DNA from: JAJFJD01 sp965228975
GTDB taxonomy: Bacteria > Pseudomonadota > Alphaproteobacteria > UBA8366
Direction of reading: 5' to 3'
Length of the DNA stretch: 64,000 nt
Assembly: GCA_965228975.1 (NCBI GenBank)
Contig: OZ245851.1
Coordinates: forward strand, 1,364,001-1,428,000
A program made the translations under genes and the position numbers. Below the pieces are notes generated by a model, which was given only the letters and a program-made list of their open reading frames with translations, ran no database searches and was not told the DNA's origin. Positions 17,240-26,359 of this stretch are shown here, piece after piece. Position 1 is the first letter of the stretch, and each line of letters opens with the position of its first letter.

Positions 17240-18142
17240 ATGGCACCGAGTTTTGCATTCATCGGCTTCGGCGAGGCGGGATCGCATGTGGCGGAATCAC
17301 TCCGCGCGGAAGGCGTCGAGAAAATCGCGACCTACGATATCCTGTTCGACGACCCCGCGGCGGGACCGCCAATGCGCAAGAAGGCCGAGGACATGGGCGT
17401 GCGCGCGGCGGATAATATCGCAGACGCGATCGCGGGCGCGGATATCGTGTTCTCCACGGTGGTCTGCAAGTCCTCGATCCCGGTAGCGGAAGAAGCGGGC
17501 AAGCATCTGACGTCCGAGCAGATCTATCTCGACTTCAACTCGATCTCGCCGGGCAACAAGCGCCGGGTGGCGGCGGCGATTGCGCCCAGCGGCGCGCGCT
17601 TCGTGGAGGCGTCGGTGATGGCGGACGTGTCCTCTAGTGCCCACCGCGTGCCCATGCTGCTGGGCGGAATCGGGGCGCGCGACTTCATGGCGATGGTCGA
17701 GCCGTTGGATTTCAACCTCACTTTCGTGCAGGAGGAAGTCGGCCAAGCCTCGGCCACCAAGATGGTGCGCAGCATCATGATGAAGGGGATGGCGGCGCTG
17801 CATCTCGAATGCATGCGCGCGGCCAATCACTTCGGGATCGAGCAGGACGTGCTGGATTCCGTCGAGAAGAGCCTCGCGGGCCGCAGCTGGACCGAGACCT
17901 GCGGCCGCACCATGGGCCGCACCGCGATCCATGCTGCCCGCCGCGCCGACGAGATGGGGCAGGTGGCGGAGACCCTGCGCGAGGTCGGGATCGACCCGAT
18001 GATGGCCGAAGCGACCGAGCGCCGGCACCGTTGGTGCGCCGATCTGGGACTGAAAGAGATCTACAAGGACGGCCCGGTCGACGACTACGGCGACGTGCTC
18101 GAAAAGATCCGTGCGGCCGAGACCAAGGAAGCGGCGGAGTAG
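17240..18142 (+). CDS. NAD(P)-dependent dehydrogenase with DUF1932 C-terminal domain
   Basis: 300 aa. The N-terminal Rossmann motif FIGFGEAGSHVAESL belongs to the 6-phosphogluconate dehydrogenase-like fold. The substrate-binding region has DFNSISPGNKRRVA and ASVMADV, and the KMVRSIMMKGM segment near residue 176 supplies the family's conserved Lys. The C-terminal all-helical part matches DUF1932. It likely oxidises a 3-hydroxy acid or reduces the reverse; the substrate is unknown. Preceded by GAGAAGGACGGCGGGC. It ends 7 bases before the hotdog dehydratase gene, which shares its transcript. Confidence 0.9.
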   Translation: MAPSFAFIGFGEAGSHVAESLRAEGVEKIATYDILFDDPAAGPPMRKKAEDMGVRAADNIADAIAGADIVFSTVVCKSSIPVAEEAGKHLTSEQIYLDFNSISPGNKRRVAAAIAPSGARFVEASVMADVSSSAHRVPMLLGGIGARDFMAMVEPLDFNLTFVQEEVGQASATKMVRSIMMKGMAALHLECMRAANHFGIEQDVLDSVEKSLAGRSWTETCGRTMGRTAIHAARRADEMGQVAETLREVGIDPMMAEATERRHRWCADLGLKEIYKDGPVDDYGDVLEKIRAAETKEAAE

Positions 18143-18149
18143 GGGAATC

Positions 18150-19106
18150 ATGTCCGGTACCGATGGAGATATGTCCTTCTCGCCCGAAACGCTGACCGCG
18201 GCGGGGTTCCCGACCATATCCTACGACGTCCTCGACATCGGGCAGGCGTTCCGGTCGGACGACAAATTGATCCGGCCGGAAGATGTGGAGACGTATGCCT
18301 ATGCGGTTGAAGATCACGATCCCTGGTTCTTCGAACCCGGTCCGTTCGGCGGGCCGATTGCGCATCCGACGATTCTGGCGAATCAGGCACTGTTGCTGCG
18401 CCACAACCACTATGTCGTTCCGGCGGGCCTGCATGCGCGCATGATTTACGACTTCGCCGCACCGATCCCGCTCGGGGTGCGGGCACGGACGCTCGGCAAA
18501 CTGGCGGAGAAATACGTCCGGCGAGACAAGCCGTACATGGTGACGGAGTATGAAACGTCGACGGAAGCGGGTGAGCCGTTGGTTTCCGGCCGTTTCGTGC
18601 AGATGATCTTCAAGGACGAGACAGCGCCCGCGGCAGGCAGTAGCCGTCGGCCCGAACCGGACCCGCCGGCCTTCGATCCGTCGATCACCAAGGCCGAGGG
18701 ACGCGGCGGCGCGTTGGAGTTGGGACAGGAACTGCTGCCGCTGAGCCGGACGCTGCAGCAGCGCCAGATCGACATGTATTCGGACGTGCGGCCGCTCTCC
18801 ATTCACACCGACGAGGCTTGGGCGAAGGCCAAGGGCTTCCGGACGACGATCGCCCAGGGAATGATGAGCACGGCGTATGTCTCCACACTGATGACGACCG
18901 CGGTGGGCGAGGGTTTTGTCGCAGGCGGGCGGATGGACGCGCGGTTCCTGCGCCCGGTGTTCTGCGGCGATACGCTCACGATTAGCGGCACGGTTGCCGG
19001 TTTCAGCCGGGACGGCGACCGGACACGCGTTCATGTGGACGTGGCTGCCAAGAATGAACGAGGCGAGCAGACCTTGGCCGCGACCAGCAGCGCTTTGTGC
19101 TATTGA
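18150..19106 (+). CDS. double-hotdog dehydratase (FAS1-like N-terminal plus MaoC-like C-terminal)
   Basis: 318 aa from ATG 18150, 7 bases after the previous stop, with AGGGGAA as ribosome-binding site. The first half (to ~residue 150) is a FAS1_DH/MaoC N-terminal hotdog with DPWFFEPGPFGG PIAHP-type sequence. The second half carries the MaoC signature IHTDEAWAKAKGFRTTIAQGM with catalytic-type His/Asp and RFLRPVFCGDTLTISG. Such proteins hydrate or dehydrate acyl-CoA thioesters. Pairing with a DUF1932 dehydrogenase suggests consecutive hydration and oxidation of a branched or hydroxyacyl-CoA. The convergent flavoprotein gene begins 15 bases later. Confidence 0.85.
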   Translation: MSGTDGDMSFSPETLTAAGFPTISYDVLDIGQAFRSDDKLIRPEDVETYAYAVEDHDPWFFEPGPFGGPIAHPTILANQALLLRHNHYVVPAGLHARMIYDFAAPIPLGVRARTLGKLAEKYVRRDKPYMVTEYETSTEAGEPLVSGRFVQMIFKDETAPAAGSSRRPEPDPPAFDPSITKAEGRGGALELGQELLPLSRTLQQRQIDMYSDVRPLSIHTDEAWAKAKGFRTTIAQGMMSTAYVSTLMTTAVGEGFVAGGRMDARFLRPVFCGDTLTISGTVAGFSRDGDRTRVHVDVAAKNERGEQTLAATSSALCY

Positions 19107-19121
19107 CCGGCGGTTCTCTGC

Positions 19122-20306
19122 TCAGGTGGTGAACAGCGCGGCGTCCGGGTCCTGACCAAGCAGGGCTTGGCCGACATTTTCGAAATGGCTTTGGCGCCCT
19201 TGGATTTGTTGCGCAACGGTATGGATGTCGCGGAAGCGTCGCTCGAACGGCTGCGCCTCGAAAATCGCCGTCGATCCGACCATGTGATAGACCGTGTCGG
19301 CGACGCCGACAGCCTGTTGGATCGCCCAGGTCGAGGCGAGCCGGATTTCGATCTTCTGTTCTTGGGATAATACCGGCGTCTCGGCCATTGCCTGCCAGAG
19401 TGCTTGCGTGGTGGCAAAGAGATAGGCTCGGGCCGACCGTAACGCCGCCTCCGACCGCCCGATCTGCGCCTGTACCACGTTGTTGTCACGCATCGCGGTT
19501 TTCGTGCCATAGGCCGTTTTTCCGGCAGCCGTCTCGGTCGCGTCGTCGAGCATCCGCCGGGCGATACCGAGGGCGAGCGCGGCGAACCCGATGGAGTAGA
19601 CGTTGCTGGTGCTGAACTTGAACAGCAGCCCGTCCTCGCGCCGGTCGGACGCTTCGTCCCGGCCAAAGGAAAACCGGTTTGGCACGAACAGATCGGTAAC
19701 GCTGTAGCCGTCGCTGCGGGTTCCCTTCAGGCCGATCACATTCCAATCGTCGTCGAATTGGACCTGTTCCCGCGGGATCAGCATCGTTCGTATCACTGGC
19801 GCACCGGTATCGCGTTTCAGCGGGTTGCCGTCGCGGTCGGTCACGAAGCTTTGCGCGCCGAGCCATGTCGCCTGATGGCTGCCGCTCGCGAACTTCCACT
19901 TGCCGGTGACTTGGTATCCACCGTCCACCGTTCGCGCCTCGGACGGTGCCGGCGGGCCCCAAGCGACGATGCCGTCCGGCGGGCCGAAAATCTCCGCCGC
20001 CGTCTCCGGGTCGAGATAGGCGGCGGCCATCGCGCAGGCGCTGCATTGACCGATGCACCAGGCGGTGCTGGCGTCGCTCTTGGCGAGTTCCTCGATCACA
20101 GCGGCGAAATCCGCCAACGGCAATTCCGCGCCCCCGACCGATGCCGGCTGTAGCATTCGGTAGAAGCCGCCGTCGATCAACGCCGCCGTGACGGCGGGCG
20201 AGAGCCGCCGCGATCGCTCGGTTTCCTCGGCATGTTCTTCCGTCAGTGTCGCCAGAGTGCGGGCGCGCGAAAGATAGGCGTCGGCGGACAGCGGTGCTTC
20301 GGTCAT
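19122..20306 (-). CDS. acyl-CoA dehydrogenase-fold flavin monooxygenase (HsaA/DszC-like)
   Basis: 394 aa. The fold is that of acyl-CoA dehydrogenase: GGFYRMLQPASVGGAELPL near residue 47, a beta-domain WKFASGSHQATWLG around 140, and C-terminal helices with QPFERRFRDIHTVAQQIQ. The GSHQA pocket and C-terminal RFRD-H pattern fit the two-component group D flavin monooxygenases (HsaA, DszC, pHPA hydroxylase-like) better than true dehydrogenases. It would then need a separate flavin reductase, not seen here. The substrate is unknown. It is divergent from the VOC gene at 20392 with an 85-base spacer. Confidence 0.82.
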   Translation of the reverse strand: MTEAPLSADAYLSRARTLATLTEEHAEETERSRRLSPAVTAALIDGGFYRMLQPASVGGAELPLADFAAVIEELAKSDASTAWCIGQCSACAMAAAYLDPETAAEIFGPPDGIVAWGPPAPSEARTVDGGYQVTGKWKFASGSHQATWLGAQSFVTDRDGNPLKRDTGAPVIRTMLIPREQVQFDDDWNVIGLKGTRSDGYSVTDLFVPNRFSFGRDEASDRREDGLLFKFSTSNVYSIGFAALALGIARRMLDDATETAAGKTAYGTKTAMRDNNVVQAQIGRSEAALRSARAYLFATTQALWQAMAETPVLSQEQKIEIRLASTWAIQQAVGVADTVYHMVGSTAIFEAQPFERRFRDIHTVAQQIQGRQSHFENVGQALLGQDPDAALFTT

Positions 20307-20391
20307 GATTTAACGCGCGCCGTCAAGTCATGCATACTTCTGTCGTCCCGATTACTCGAAACCGTGCCGCAATCGAACGGAGGGCCGCACA

Positions 20392-20793
20392 GTGTCTGCG
20401 ATCAAACCCAAAGGGGTCGTTCATTTCAGCCTCGCGGTCAGCGATCTGGAAGCCAGTAAGAAATTCTATACCGAATTGCTCGGTCTTACGTTTCTGCGGC
20501 ATTCGCCTGCCTACGAGATGATGTTTCTGAAGGCGGGCAACGACTACGTTACGCTGTGCAAGAGCGAGACGCCAATTCAACCCAATCCGAAGGGCGGCCG
20601 GCGGGTGCATCACGCCTTCGCGGTCGATGCCGATGGGTATGATGCGGCGAAAACGTTTCTCGAGGAGAACGGCGTGTCGATCATCGACGAGGAAATTCGT
20701 GAAGGCGGAACGTTTCCGGGCAGGCAATTCTATTTCCACGACCCGGACAGCAACGTGATCGAACTTACGGAGTGGTCGGGCAAGGAGTTTTGA
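20392..20793 (+). CDS. VOC family (glyoxalase/dioxygenase-like) protein
   Basis: 133 aa from a GTG at 20392 with CGGAGGG 7 bases upstream. A single VOC domain made of two beta-alpha-beta-beta-beta units: HFSLAVSDLEASKKFYTELLGL at the start and HDPDSNVIELTEW at the end, with candidate metal ligands His15 and Glu near the C-terminus. Such small proteins include glyoxalase I, fosfomycin-resistance enzymes and extradiol-type oxygenases. The substrate is not inferable. It is followed after 49 bases by an OsmC gene. Confidence 0.85.
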   Translation: MSAIKPKGVVHFSLAVSDLEASKKFYTELLGLTFLRHSPAYEMMFLKAGNDYVTLCKSETPIQPNPKGGRRVHHAFAVDADGYDAAKTFLEENGVSIIDEEIREGGTFPGRQFYFHDPDSNVIELTEWSGKEF

Positions 20794-20842
20794 AGCCGGT
20801 TAACGGCTGGCAATTCCGGGTAACACAGCGAGGGACAAAGGA

Positions 20843-21307
20843 ATGGTCACCATTCGGCCCAAGACGGTCATTACGCATCACATGCAAGCATCGAGAACGT
20901 CCGAGACCCGGATCGATCTCGAGGTTCGGGGCCACGCGATCACCATCGATGAACGCACGGAAAGCGGCGGGACAGACGAGGGTATATCGCCGGTGGAGAC
21001 CCTCTTGACCGCGTTGGTCGGCTGTACGAACCGCATCACCCATAAGGTGGCGGATCTGCACGGCGTCGAGATCGACGATCTGGCGGTCGATCTGGAGTCG
21101 AACTTCGATCGCCGCGGAACCCAATTGATGGAGGAGGTTGCCGTTCCGTTTCCGTCGATGACGCTGAAAATCGAAATTACGACGAATTCGGACGATGACG
21201 CCGTCGCAAAGGTGAAACGCGACCTTGCGAAATACTGTGCCGTTTCCAAAGTCCTTCGGGAATCGGGCACAAAGATCACCGAAGAATGGACGGTCAAACG
21301 GCCATGA
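20843..21307 (+). CDS. OsmC family peroxiredoxin-like protein
   Basis: 154 aa. Both peroxidatic/resolving cysteines are present: Cys61 in TALVGCTNRI and Cys132 in AKYCAVSKVL. The N-terminal strand contains the family's long beta-hairpin (ETRIDLEVRGHAITID). OsmC/Ohr proteins reduce organic hydroperoxides using dithiol donors. The pattern is closer to the OsmC/YhfA subgroup than to Ohr. AGCGAGGGACAAAGGA precedes the ATG. It may be cotranscribed with the VOC gene, and it is convergent with the WD40 gene. Confidence 0.9.
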   Translation: MVTIRPKTVITHHMQASRTSETRIDLEVRGHAITIDERTESGGTDEGISPVETLLTALVGCTNRITHKVADLHGVEIDDLAVDLESNFDRRGTQLMEEVAVPFPSMTLKIEITTNSDDDAVAKVKRDLAKYCAVSKVLRESGTKITEEWTVKRP

Positions 21308-21322
21308 GGAGCCGCATTTCCA

Positions 21323-23236
21323 CTAATTCGGTCGCAGCACCGGCAGCCAGTATTGCCGCCGTTGAATCCAGGTAAGCCGCCGCGGCAAGGTCGCCGCCGC
21401 ATGGTCGGCGAGGTCGCGCAGGGTCGCGAAGACCTCGTAGCGCCGCAACACGCGGTCGGTCGTCACGACCAGCGCCTGCTTGCTGTCTTTCGAAAATCCG
21501 ACCAATGCGATGGGGGCGGACATGCGGATCACGCCGATTCCGTCGCCGTTTTCGGCATCCCATAGGCGCGCCGTACCGTCGTCCGACCCGGTCAGGATGC
21601 GTCTTCCGTCGGGGCTGAATGCCGCCGTCGTGATGGGGCCGGTGTGTCCGGACAGGGTGTATTGCGCTGCCCCGGTTGCCGCGTCGAGGACGCTGGCGTC
21701 GTTGCCGGGTCCCATACGGATGCGGAAGCGGCCGTCGAGGCTTCGCGTGGCGTCGTCGATTTTGCCGGACCAATTGGGTGTCGCGGTGTTCTCGACCTCG
21801 CCCCGCGTGTCCCACAGCCGCGCCGTGCCGTCCTTGGATGCTGTCAGGATATAGCGGCCGTCGGCGGAATGCTCGACGCCGATTATATCGTTTTGATGGC
21901 CGGCCATTACGTCGAGCAACACGCCGTCGGCTGTCCAACGGCGCAATTCCCAATCGACCGAGACGCTTGCCACGGTCTTGCCGTCCGGACTGAACATCGC
22001 GTCGTTGACCCACGAGCGGTGTCCACGCAGGACGGCCGTTTCGGCGCCGGTATCGGTACGCCAAAGCCGGACGGTGGCGTCGCGGGACGTCGTCGCCAAG
22101 GCGGTGCCGTCAGGACTGAACCGCACAGAGATCAACTGGCGGGTATGGCCGCGCAGAACCGGCCCGGCCGCGCCGGTCTCGCCGTCCCATAATCGTGCGG
22201 TCCTGTCGACGGACGCGGTGACGATTTGTTTGCCGTCGGGACTGAAACGCGCGGAAATCAACCCGGCTTCGTGTCCACGCAGTTCCGAAAGCAAGTCGCC
22301 GGTCGCCGCATCCCAAAGGCGTGCGGTTCCGTCGTCGGAGGCGGTCAGCACCCGCCGCCCGTCCGGGCTGAAGCTCGCGGAAACAACCTTGCGGGTATGC
22401 CCGACCAGTACCGTCGTGGTCGAGCCGCGCCCCACATCCCACACCCGGGCGGTCGTGTCGTAGGACGCGCTGACCAGTTGCTTGCCGTCGGCACTGAACG
22501 TGACCGACGCGACCTCGTCGTCATGCCCGCTCAGTGTGTCTTCCCGTCCGCCGTCGATCGCATCCCAGAGACGAACGTCACCGTCGAAGGACGCGGATGC
22601 CAGCAGTTTACCGTCCGGGCTGAACACCGCGGACCGGACGACATCGTCATGTCCGCGCAACTGCGCGATCTTGCCGCCGTCTTCGGCTCGCCAAAGACGC
22701 AGGGTCTTGTCCGCAGCGGCGGTGGCGATGCGCTTGCCGTCCGGGCTGAAGGTCGCGGTCCGGACGAAGCCTTGATGCCCGGCCATCACGAAGCGTTCGC
22801 GGCGGTTGAAATGGGCGTCGTAGACAAGCCGGTGCGCCGTCAGGAGATTGCCGGGGTCGGTCTCGGTATCGCTGTCCCACGGCAGTGTCTCCAGCGCGAG
22901 AAGCGCGGCGCTCACCGGATCGATTTTGGCAAGATGATCCTGCACCTCGTCCAGCAAACGCTTGGCGCGCCGGGGCGTCATGGCGGACCCGATCGGCGGC
23001 AAGGACTCCGCCGGGAACTGAACGGGAGGCGGTTCCGACACCGGCGCTTCGGGCTCGGGGATTGCGTCGGGGCGCGCGACCTCGGTCTGCTTGGGTTTCG
23101 GATTGTCACCCGGCGTTAGATCGATATCGAGCCACGCGACGAGCACGATTCCGACGGAAAACACCAGCACGGCCAATGCTTGCAGCATGAACCACAGGCC
23201 GGCGCGGCTCGCCGTTTTGTCGGGGTTGGATGTCAC
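21323..23236 (-). CDS. membrane-anchored WD40 repeat protein
   Basis: 637 aa. One transmembrane helix at ~13-35 with Lys/Arg before it, predicting N-terminus inside and the rest in the periplasm. Residues 42-82 are a Pro/Glu-rich linker. A helical segment with LLALETLPW (112-120) follows. From ~147 to the end come about eleven WD40-like repeats, most with GHxxxVxxxxFSPDGKxxxTAS and LWD; one around residue 480 and the last are degenerate. The helical LALEALP-like segment followed by WD40 blades is the typical C-terminal half of NTPase-type sensor proteins. Here the NTPase part is absent and a membrane anchor takes its place. Function unknown; the blades probably bind another protein. DNA of the blades is repetitive with ~126-base periodicity. 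Confidence 0.87.
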   Translation of the reverse strand: MTSNPDKTASRAGLWFMLQALAVLVFSVGIVLVAWLDIDLTPGDNPKPKQTEVARPDAIPEPEAPVSEPPPVQFPAESLPPIGSAMTPRRAKRLLDEVQDHLAKIDPVSAALLALETLPWDSDTETDPGNLLTAHRLVYDAHFNRRERFVMAGHQGFVRTATFSPDGKRIATAAADKTLRLWRAEDGGKIAQLRGHDDVVRSAVFSPDGKLLASASFDGDVRLWDAIDGGREDTLSGHDDEVASVTFSADGKQLVSASYDTTARVWDVGRGSTTTVLVGHTRKVVSASFSPDGRRVLTASDDGTARLWDAATGDLLSELRGHEAGLISARFSPDGKQIVTASVDRTARLWDGETGAAGPVLRGHTRQLISVRFSPDGTALATTSRDATVRLWRTDTGAETAVLRGHRSWVNDAMFSPDGKTVASVSVDWELRRWTADGVLLDVMAGHQNDIIGVEHSADGRYILTASKDGTARLWDTRGEVENTATPNWSGKIDDATRSLDGRFRIRMGPGNDASVLDAATGAAQYTLSGHTGPITTAAFSPDGRRILTGSDDGTARLWDAENGDGIGVIRMSAPIALVGFSKDSKQALVVTTDRVLRRYEVFATLRDLADHAAATLPRRLTWIQRRQYWLPVLRPN

Positions 23237-23369
23237 GTCGGAAACTGCCTTGGCTCGATTGACTAACCGGCCGATACAAGGGCCGTTTGGCGACTGTACC
23301 GTCGGGGCGCAGCCTAAGCACGGGCCGGCGGGCGGACAAGATACAAGATCGTGACCGGACGTGCGGGTT

Positions 23370-23399
23370 TTGCAGGCAAAGATCGGCGATTGCTATAAT
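23370..23399 (+). promoter_or_regulatory. sigma70-type promoter of the TauD gene at 23441
   Basis: TTGCAG at 23370-23375 and a perfect TATAAT at 23394-23399 with an 18-base spacer. The -10 lies 41 bases before the ATG. Confidence 0.6.
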
Positions 23400-23440
23400 C
23401 GGGGTGTACGAGCGCCATAGACAACGATCATGGACCTGCC

Positions 23441-24328
23441 ATGCCTGAAGGTGTCCAACTCTGGAATCATCGTCCTTACGAATCGATCGAGGTCGCGCCG
23501 ATCGCCGGCGCCTTGGGAGCGGAAATCAAGGGTGTCGACCTGTCGGAGCCGTTGACGGACGATCTGTTCGGCGAGATTTACCAGGCTTTCGTCGACCACC
23601 ACGTGATCTTCTTCCGCGACCAGCAGATCACGCCCGAGCAGTATCTCACCTTTGCCAAACGCTGGGGCGGCATCCATCTGCATCCCTTCATGAAGGGGCT
23701 GGACGATCATCCCGAAATCCTGGAACTGATAAAGACAGAGACCGATACATACGCATTCGGCAACAGTTGGCATTCGGATCAGATGTTCTCGCCGGTACCG
23801 GCGAAATGCACCATGCTCTACGCCCTGGAAACGCCGGAGACCGGCGGCGATACGCAGTTCGCCAACATGCACGCGGCCTATGACGCCCTGTCCGACGGCA
23901 TGAAGGCCATGCTCGACGGGTTGCAGTGCCTGAATGGCGGAAACCGGACCAACGCGCATGGCCGTCGGTCGCGTGCCGAACGCTACAAGGGCGCGAGCGG
24001 CATGAAACTGAAGGATCCCGGCGACGTGCAGACCGAATCAATTCATCCGCTGGTCCGCACGCATCCGGACACAGGGCGCAAGTCCCTCTACTTGGGCTCG
24101 CATACCCAGTACATCGAGGGCTGTACCCAAGAGGAAAGCAGGCCCATCCTCGATCAGCTGCAGAAACACATCGAGCGGCCGGAATTCACCTGCCGCTTCC
24201 GGTGGGCGCCGGGATCACTGGCAATCTGGGACAACCGTTGCTGCCAGCACTACGCGATCAACGATTATGCCGGACAGCGCCGCCGCATGCATCGGATCAC
24301 CATCGAAGGCGACGAGGCGCCGTTCTAG
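23441..24328 (+). CDS. TauD/TfdA family Fe(II)/2-oxoglutarate dioxygenase
   Basis: 295 aa. The facial triad is complete: His111 and Asp113 in NSWHSDQM, and His270 in CCQHYAINDY. Arg285 in MHRITIEGD should bind the 2-oxoglutarate carboxylate, closely following E. coli TauD's QHYA and MHR-T motifs. It hydroxylates an aliphatic substrate such as a sulfonate, aryloxyalkanoate or carnitine-like compound, with succinate and CO2 as co-products. A good promoter lies at 23370. The next gene is a DAO-type oxidase 57 bases on, so product oxidation is plausible. First of five TauD-type genes in the window. Confidence 0.93.
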   Translation: MPEGVQLWNHRPYESIEVAPIAGALGAEIKGVDLSEPLTDDLFGEIYQAFVDHHVIFFRDQQITPEQYLTFAKRWGGIHLHPFMKGLDDHPEILELIKTETDTYAFGNSWHSDQMFSPVPAKCTMLYALETPETGGDTQFANMHAAYDALSDGMKAMLDGLQCLNGGNRTNAHGRRSRAERYKGASGMKLKDPGDVQTESIHPLVRTHPDTGRKSLYLGSHTQYIEGCTQEESRPILDQLQKHIERPEFTCRFRWAPGSLAIWDNRCCQHYAINDYAGQRRRMHRITIEGDEAPF

Positions 24329-24385
24329 ACGGCGGGGCGGGCCATCTGTCATCCTGCGGCGAACGAAACCTCGGGAGCCGCGCCG

Positions 24386-25606
24386 TTGCCGCAAGCCACA
24401 GTGACAAGCACGCCGGAGCGCGCGTCCTACGACGTGGTGATCGTCGGCGGCGCGATGTATGGCTCCTCCGTCGCATGGTTCCTGGCGAGCAACCCGGATT
24501 TCGATGGATCGATCCTGGTGGTCGAGCGCGACCCGACCTACGAATTCGCTTCGACCTCGCACACCAACAGTTGCATCCGCCAGCAATTCTCCAATGAAAT
24601 CAACGTGCGCGTCTCGCAGTTCGGCGCGGAGTTCATCAGGAATTTCCGCCGATTCATGGATGACGACCCGCGCGTACCCGACGTCGTGCTGCAGAGCTTC
24701 GGCTACCTGTATCTCGCCGACACTGAGGAATTCGCCACGGCGCTGCGCGAAAGCCAGGCGATACAATCGGCCTGCGGTGCGGGCACCAAGATCATGTCCG
24801 CCGAGGAGATCAAGCGGGACTATCCGTTCTACAACGTCGACGACATCGTCTGCGGCAGTCACAACCTCGTCGACGAGGGGTATTTCGACGGCAACACGAT
24901 GTTCGATTGGTGGAAGCGGTCTGCCCAAGAGCGGGGCGCGGAGTACGTTACGAATGAGGTCGTTGCGATGCGCCGCAGCGCGGCCGGCGACCGCGTCGAA
25001 ACCGTGACCTTGAAATCCGGCGACGCGGTGTCCTGCGGCACGGTGGTGAACGCGTCCGGACCGCGCGCCGTCCTGACGTCGCGGATGGCTGGTATCGAGA
25101 TACCGGTCGAGCCGCGCAAGCGATACACCTTCATCTTCGATGCGGAACGGCCGCTCGACCGGGACCTGCCGCTCACCATCGATCCGTCCGGCGTGCACAT
25201 GCGGACCGACGGGGCCTATTACCTCGCCGGATGCCCGCCCGACGACGATCCGGCGGTCGACTACGACGACTTCCTGCAGGACCACAGCATCTGGGAGGAA
25301 AAGGCCTGGCCGACCATTGCGGCACGCGTGCCGCAGTTCGAGGCGATCAAGCTGGTCAATTCCTGGGCCGGGCATTACGCCTTCAACACCTTCGACCACA
25401 ACGCCATCCTCGGGCCGCATACGGAAGTGGCGAACTTCATCTTCGTGAACGGATTCTCGGGCCACGGCTTCCAGCAGTCACCGGCCATGGGGCGGGGGAC
25501 GTCGGAATGGATCACCTATGGCGAATACCGGACGTTGGACCTCACGCCGTTCCACTACGCCCGGATCGCGGAGAACCGGCCCTTTATCGAGAAGGCGGTG
25601 ATCTGA
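24386..25606 (+). CDS. FAD-dependent oxidoreductase (DAO, sarcosine oxidase-like)
   Basis: 406 aa from a TTG at 24386 with CGGGAG upstream. The FAD motif VVIVGGAMYGSSVAWFL lies at about residues 12-29. TSHTNSCIRQQFS near residue 63 is characteristic of the dimethylglycine/sarcosine dehydrogenase-type branch. NGFSGHGFQQSPAMGRG near the C-terminus contacts the flavin in this family. It likely oxidises a secondary or tertiary amine or N-methyl compound. It lies between TauD and SDR genes on one strand, with spacings of 57 and 48 bases. Substrate unassigned. Confidence 0.9.
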   Translation: MPQATVTSTPERASYDVVIVGGAMYGSSVAWFLASNPDFDGSILVVERDPTYEFASTSHTNSCIRQQFSNEINVRVSQFGAEFIRNFRRFMDDDPRVPDVVLQSFGYLYLADTEEFATALRESQAIQSACGAGTKIMSAEEIKRDYPFYNVDDIVCGSHNLVDEGYFDGNTMFDWWKRSAQERGAEYVTNEVVAMRRSAAGDRVETVTLKSGDAVSCGTVVNASGPRAVLTSRMAGIEIPVEPRKRYTFIFDAERPLDRDLPLTIDPSGVHMRTDGAYYLAGCPPDDDPAVDYDDFLQDHSIWEEKAWPTIAARVPQFEAIKLVNSWAGHYAFNTFDHNAILGPHTEVANFIFVNGFSGHGFQQSPAMGRGTSEWITYGEYRTLDLTPFHYARIAENRPFIEKAVI

Positions 25607-25654
25607 GATGCATTTATCAATTACGATTTAGAAAGTCTGGAAGGAGCACGAACC

Positions 25655-26359
25655 ATGGCAGACAAACCCGCCGCCCTGATCATCGCGGGCGGCAGCGGCA
25701 TGGGCGCGGACGCGGTGAAGAAACTGGCCGAAACCGGATACGACGTGGCGGTCATGTCGTCGTCGGGGAAGGGGGAGGCGCTGGGCAATGAACTTGGCGG
25801 CCTGGGATTCACCGGGTCGAATCTGGTTCCCGAAGACCTCGAACAATTTGTCTCTGCCGCGCTGGAACGGTTCGGCCGCATTGACGGCGTAGTGAACTGC
25901 ACCGGTCACGGCCCGAAAGGCGACATCATGGAGATCGGCGACGAGGATTGGCACCTCGGCATGGATTACTACCTGCTTAACGTGATTCGGATGGCGCGGC
26001 TGGTCCTGCCGACCATGCAGGCGCAGAAATCCGGCTCGATCGTCAATATCTCGACCTATGCGGTGTTCGAACCCGATCCTGATTTCCCGACCTCGGGCGT
26101 TTTCCGGGCGGGCCTGGCCGCCTACACCAAACTGTTCAGCACCAAATTCGCCGCTGACGGCATTCGGATGAATAACGTCCTGCCGGGTTTCATCGACAGC
26201 CGGCCGGAAAAGGAACATCGCGTGGCGCAGATCCCGATGGGGCGCTACGGAAACGTCCGCGAGATTTCGGAAACCGTCGCCTTCCTGGTGTCCGACGCCT
26301 CCAGCTACATCACCGGGCAGAATATCCGAGTCGACGGCGGCGTGACCGCGTCGGTCTAG
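25655..26359 (+). CDS. short-chain dehydrogenase fold protein lacking the YxxxK pair
   Basis: 234 aa SDR-fold protein: GGSGMGADAVKKL (nucleotide loop, residues 12-24), NCTG near residue 81, NIS (Ser133), Asn109, and the C-terminal GQNIRVDGGVT block. Aligning the helix that normally carries Tyr-xxx-Lys gives Ser147 and Arg151 in TSGVFRAGLAAYTK, so both core catalytic residues are replaced. The SDR fold and NAD(P) binding are likely, but normal alcohol dehydrogenation is doubtful. Start ATG after GGAAGGAGCACG. Its stop overlaps the convergent acyl-CoA dehydrogenase stop by 3 bases (CTAG region). Confidence 0.85.
   Translation: MADKPAALIIAGGSGMGADAVKKLAETGYDVAVMSSSGKGEALGNELGGLGFTGSNLVPEDLEQFVSAALERFGRIDGVVNCTGHGPKGDIMEIGDEDWHLGMDYYLLNVIRMARLVLPTMQAQKSGSIVNISTYAVFEPDPDFPTSGVFRAGLAAYTKLFSTKFAADGIRMNNVLPGFIDSRPEKEHRVAQIPMGRYGNVREISETVAFLVSDASSYITGQNIRVDGGVTASV

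Noticed and set aside
21323..22800. Periodic DNA similarity suggesting a tandem repeat or CRISPR-like array
   Set aside because: The ~126-base periodicity is due to WD40 blades in a single coding frame.
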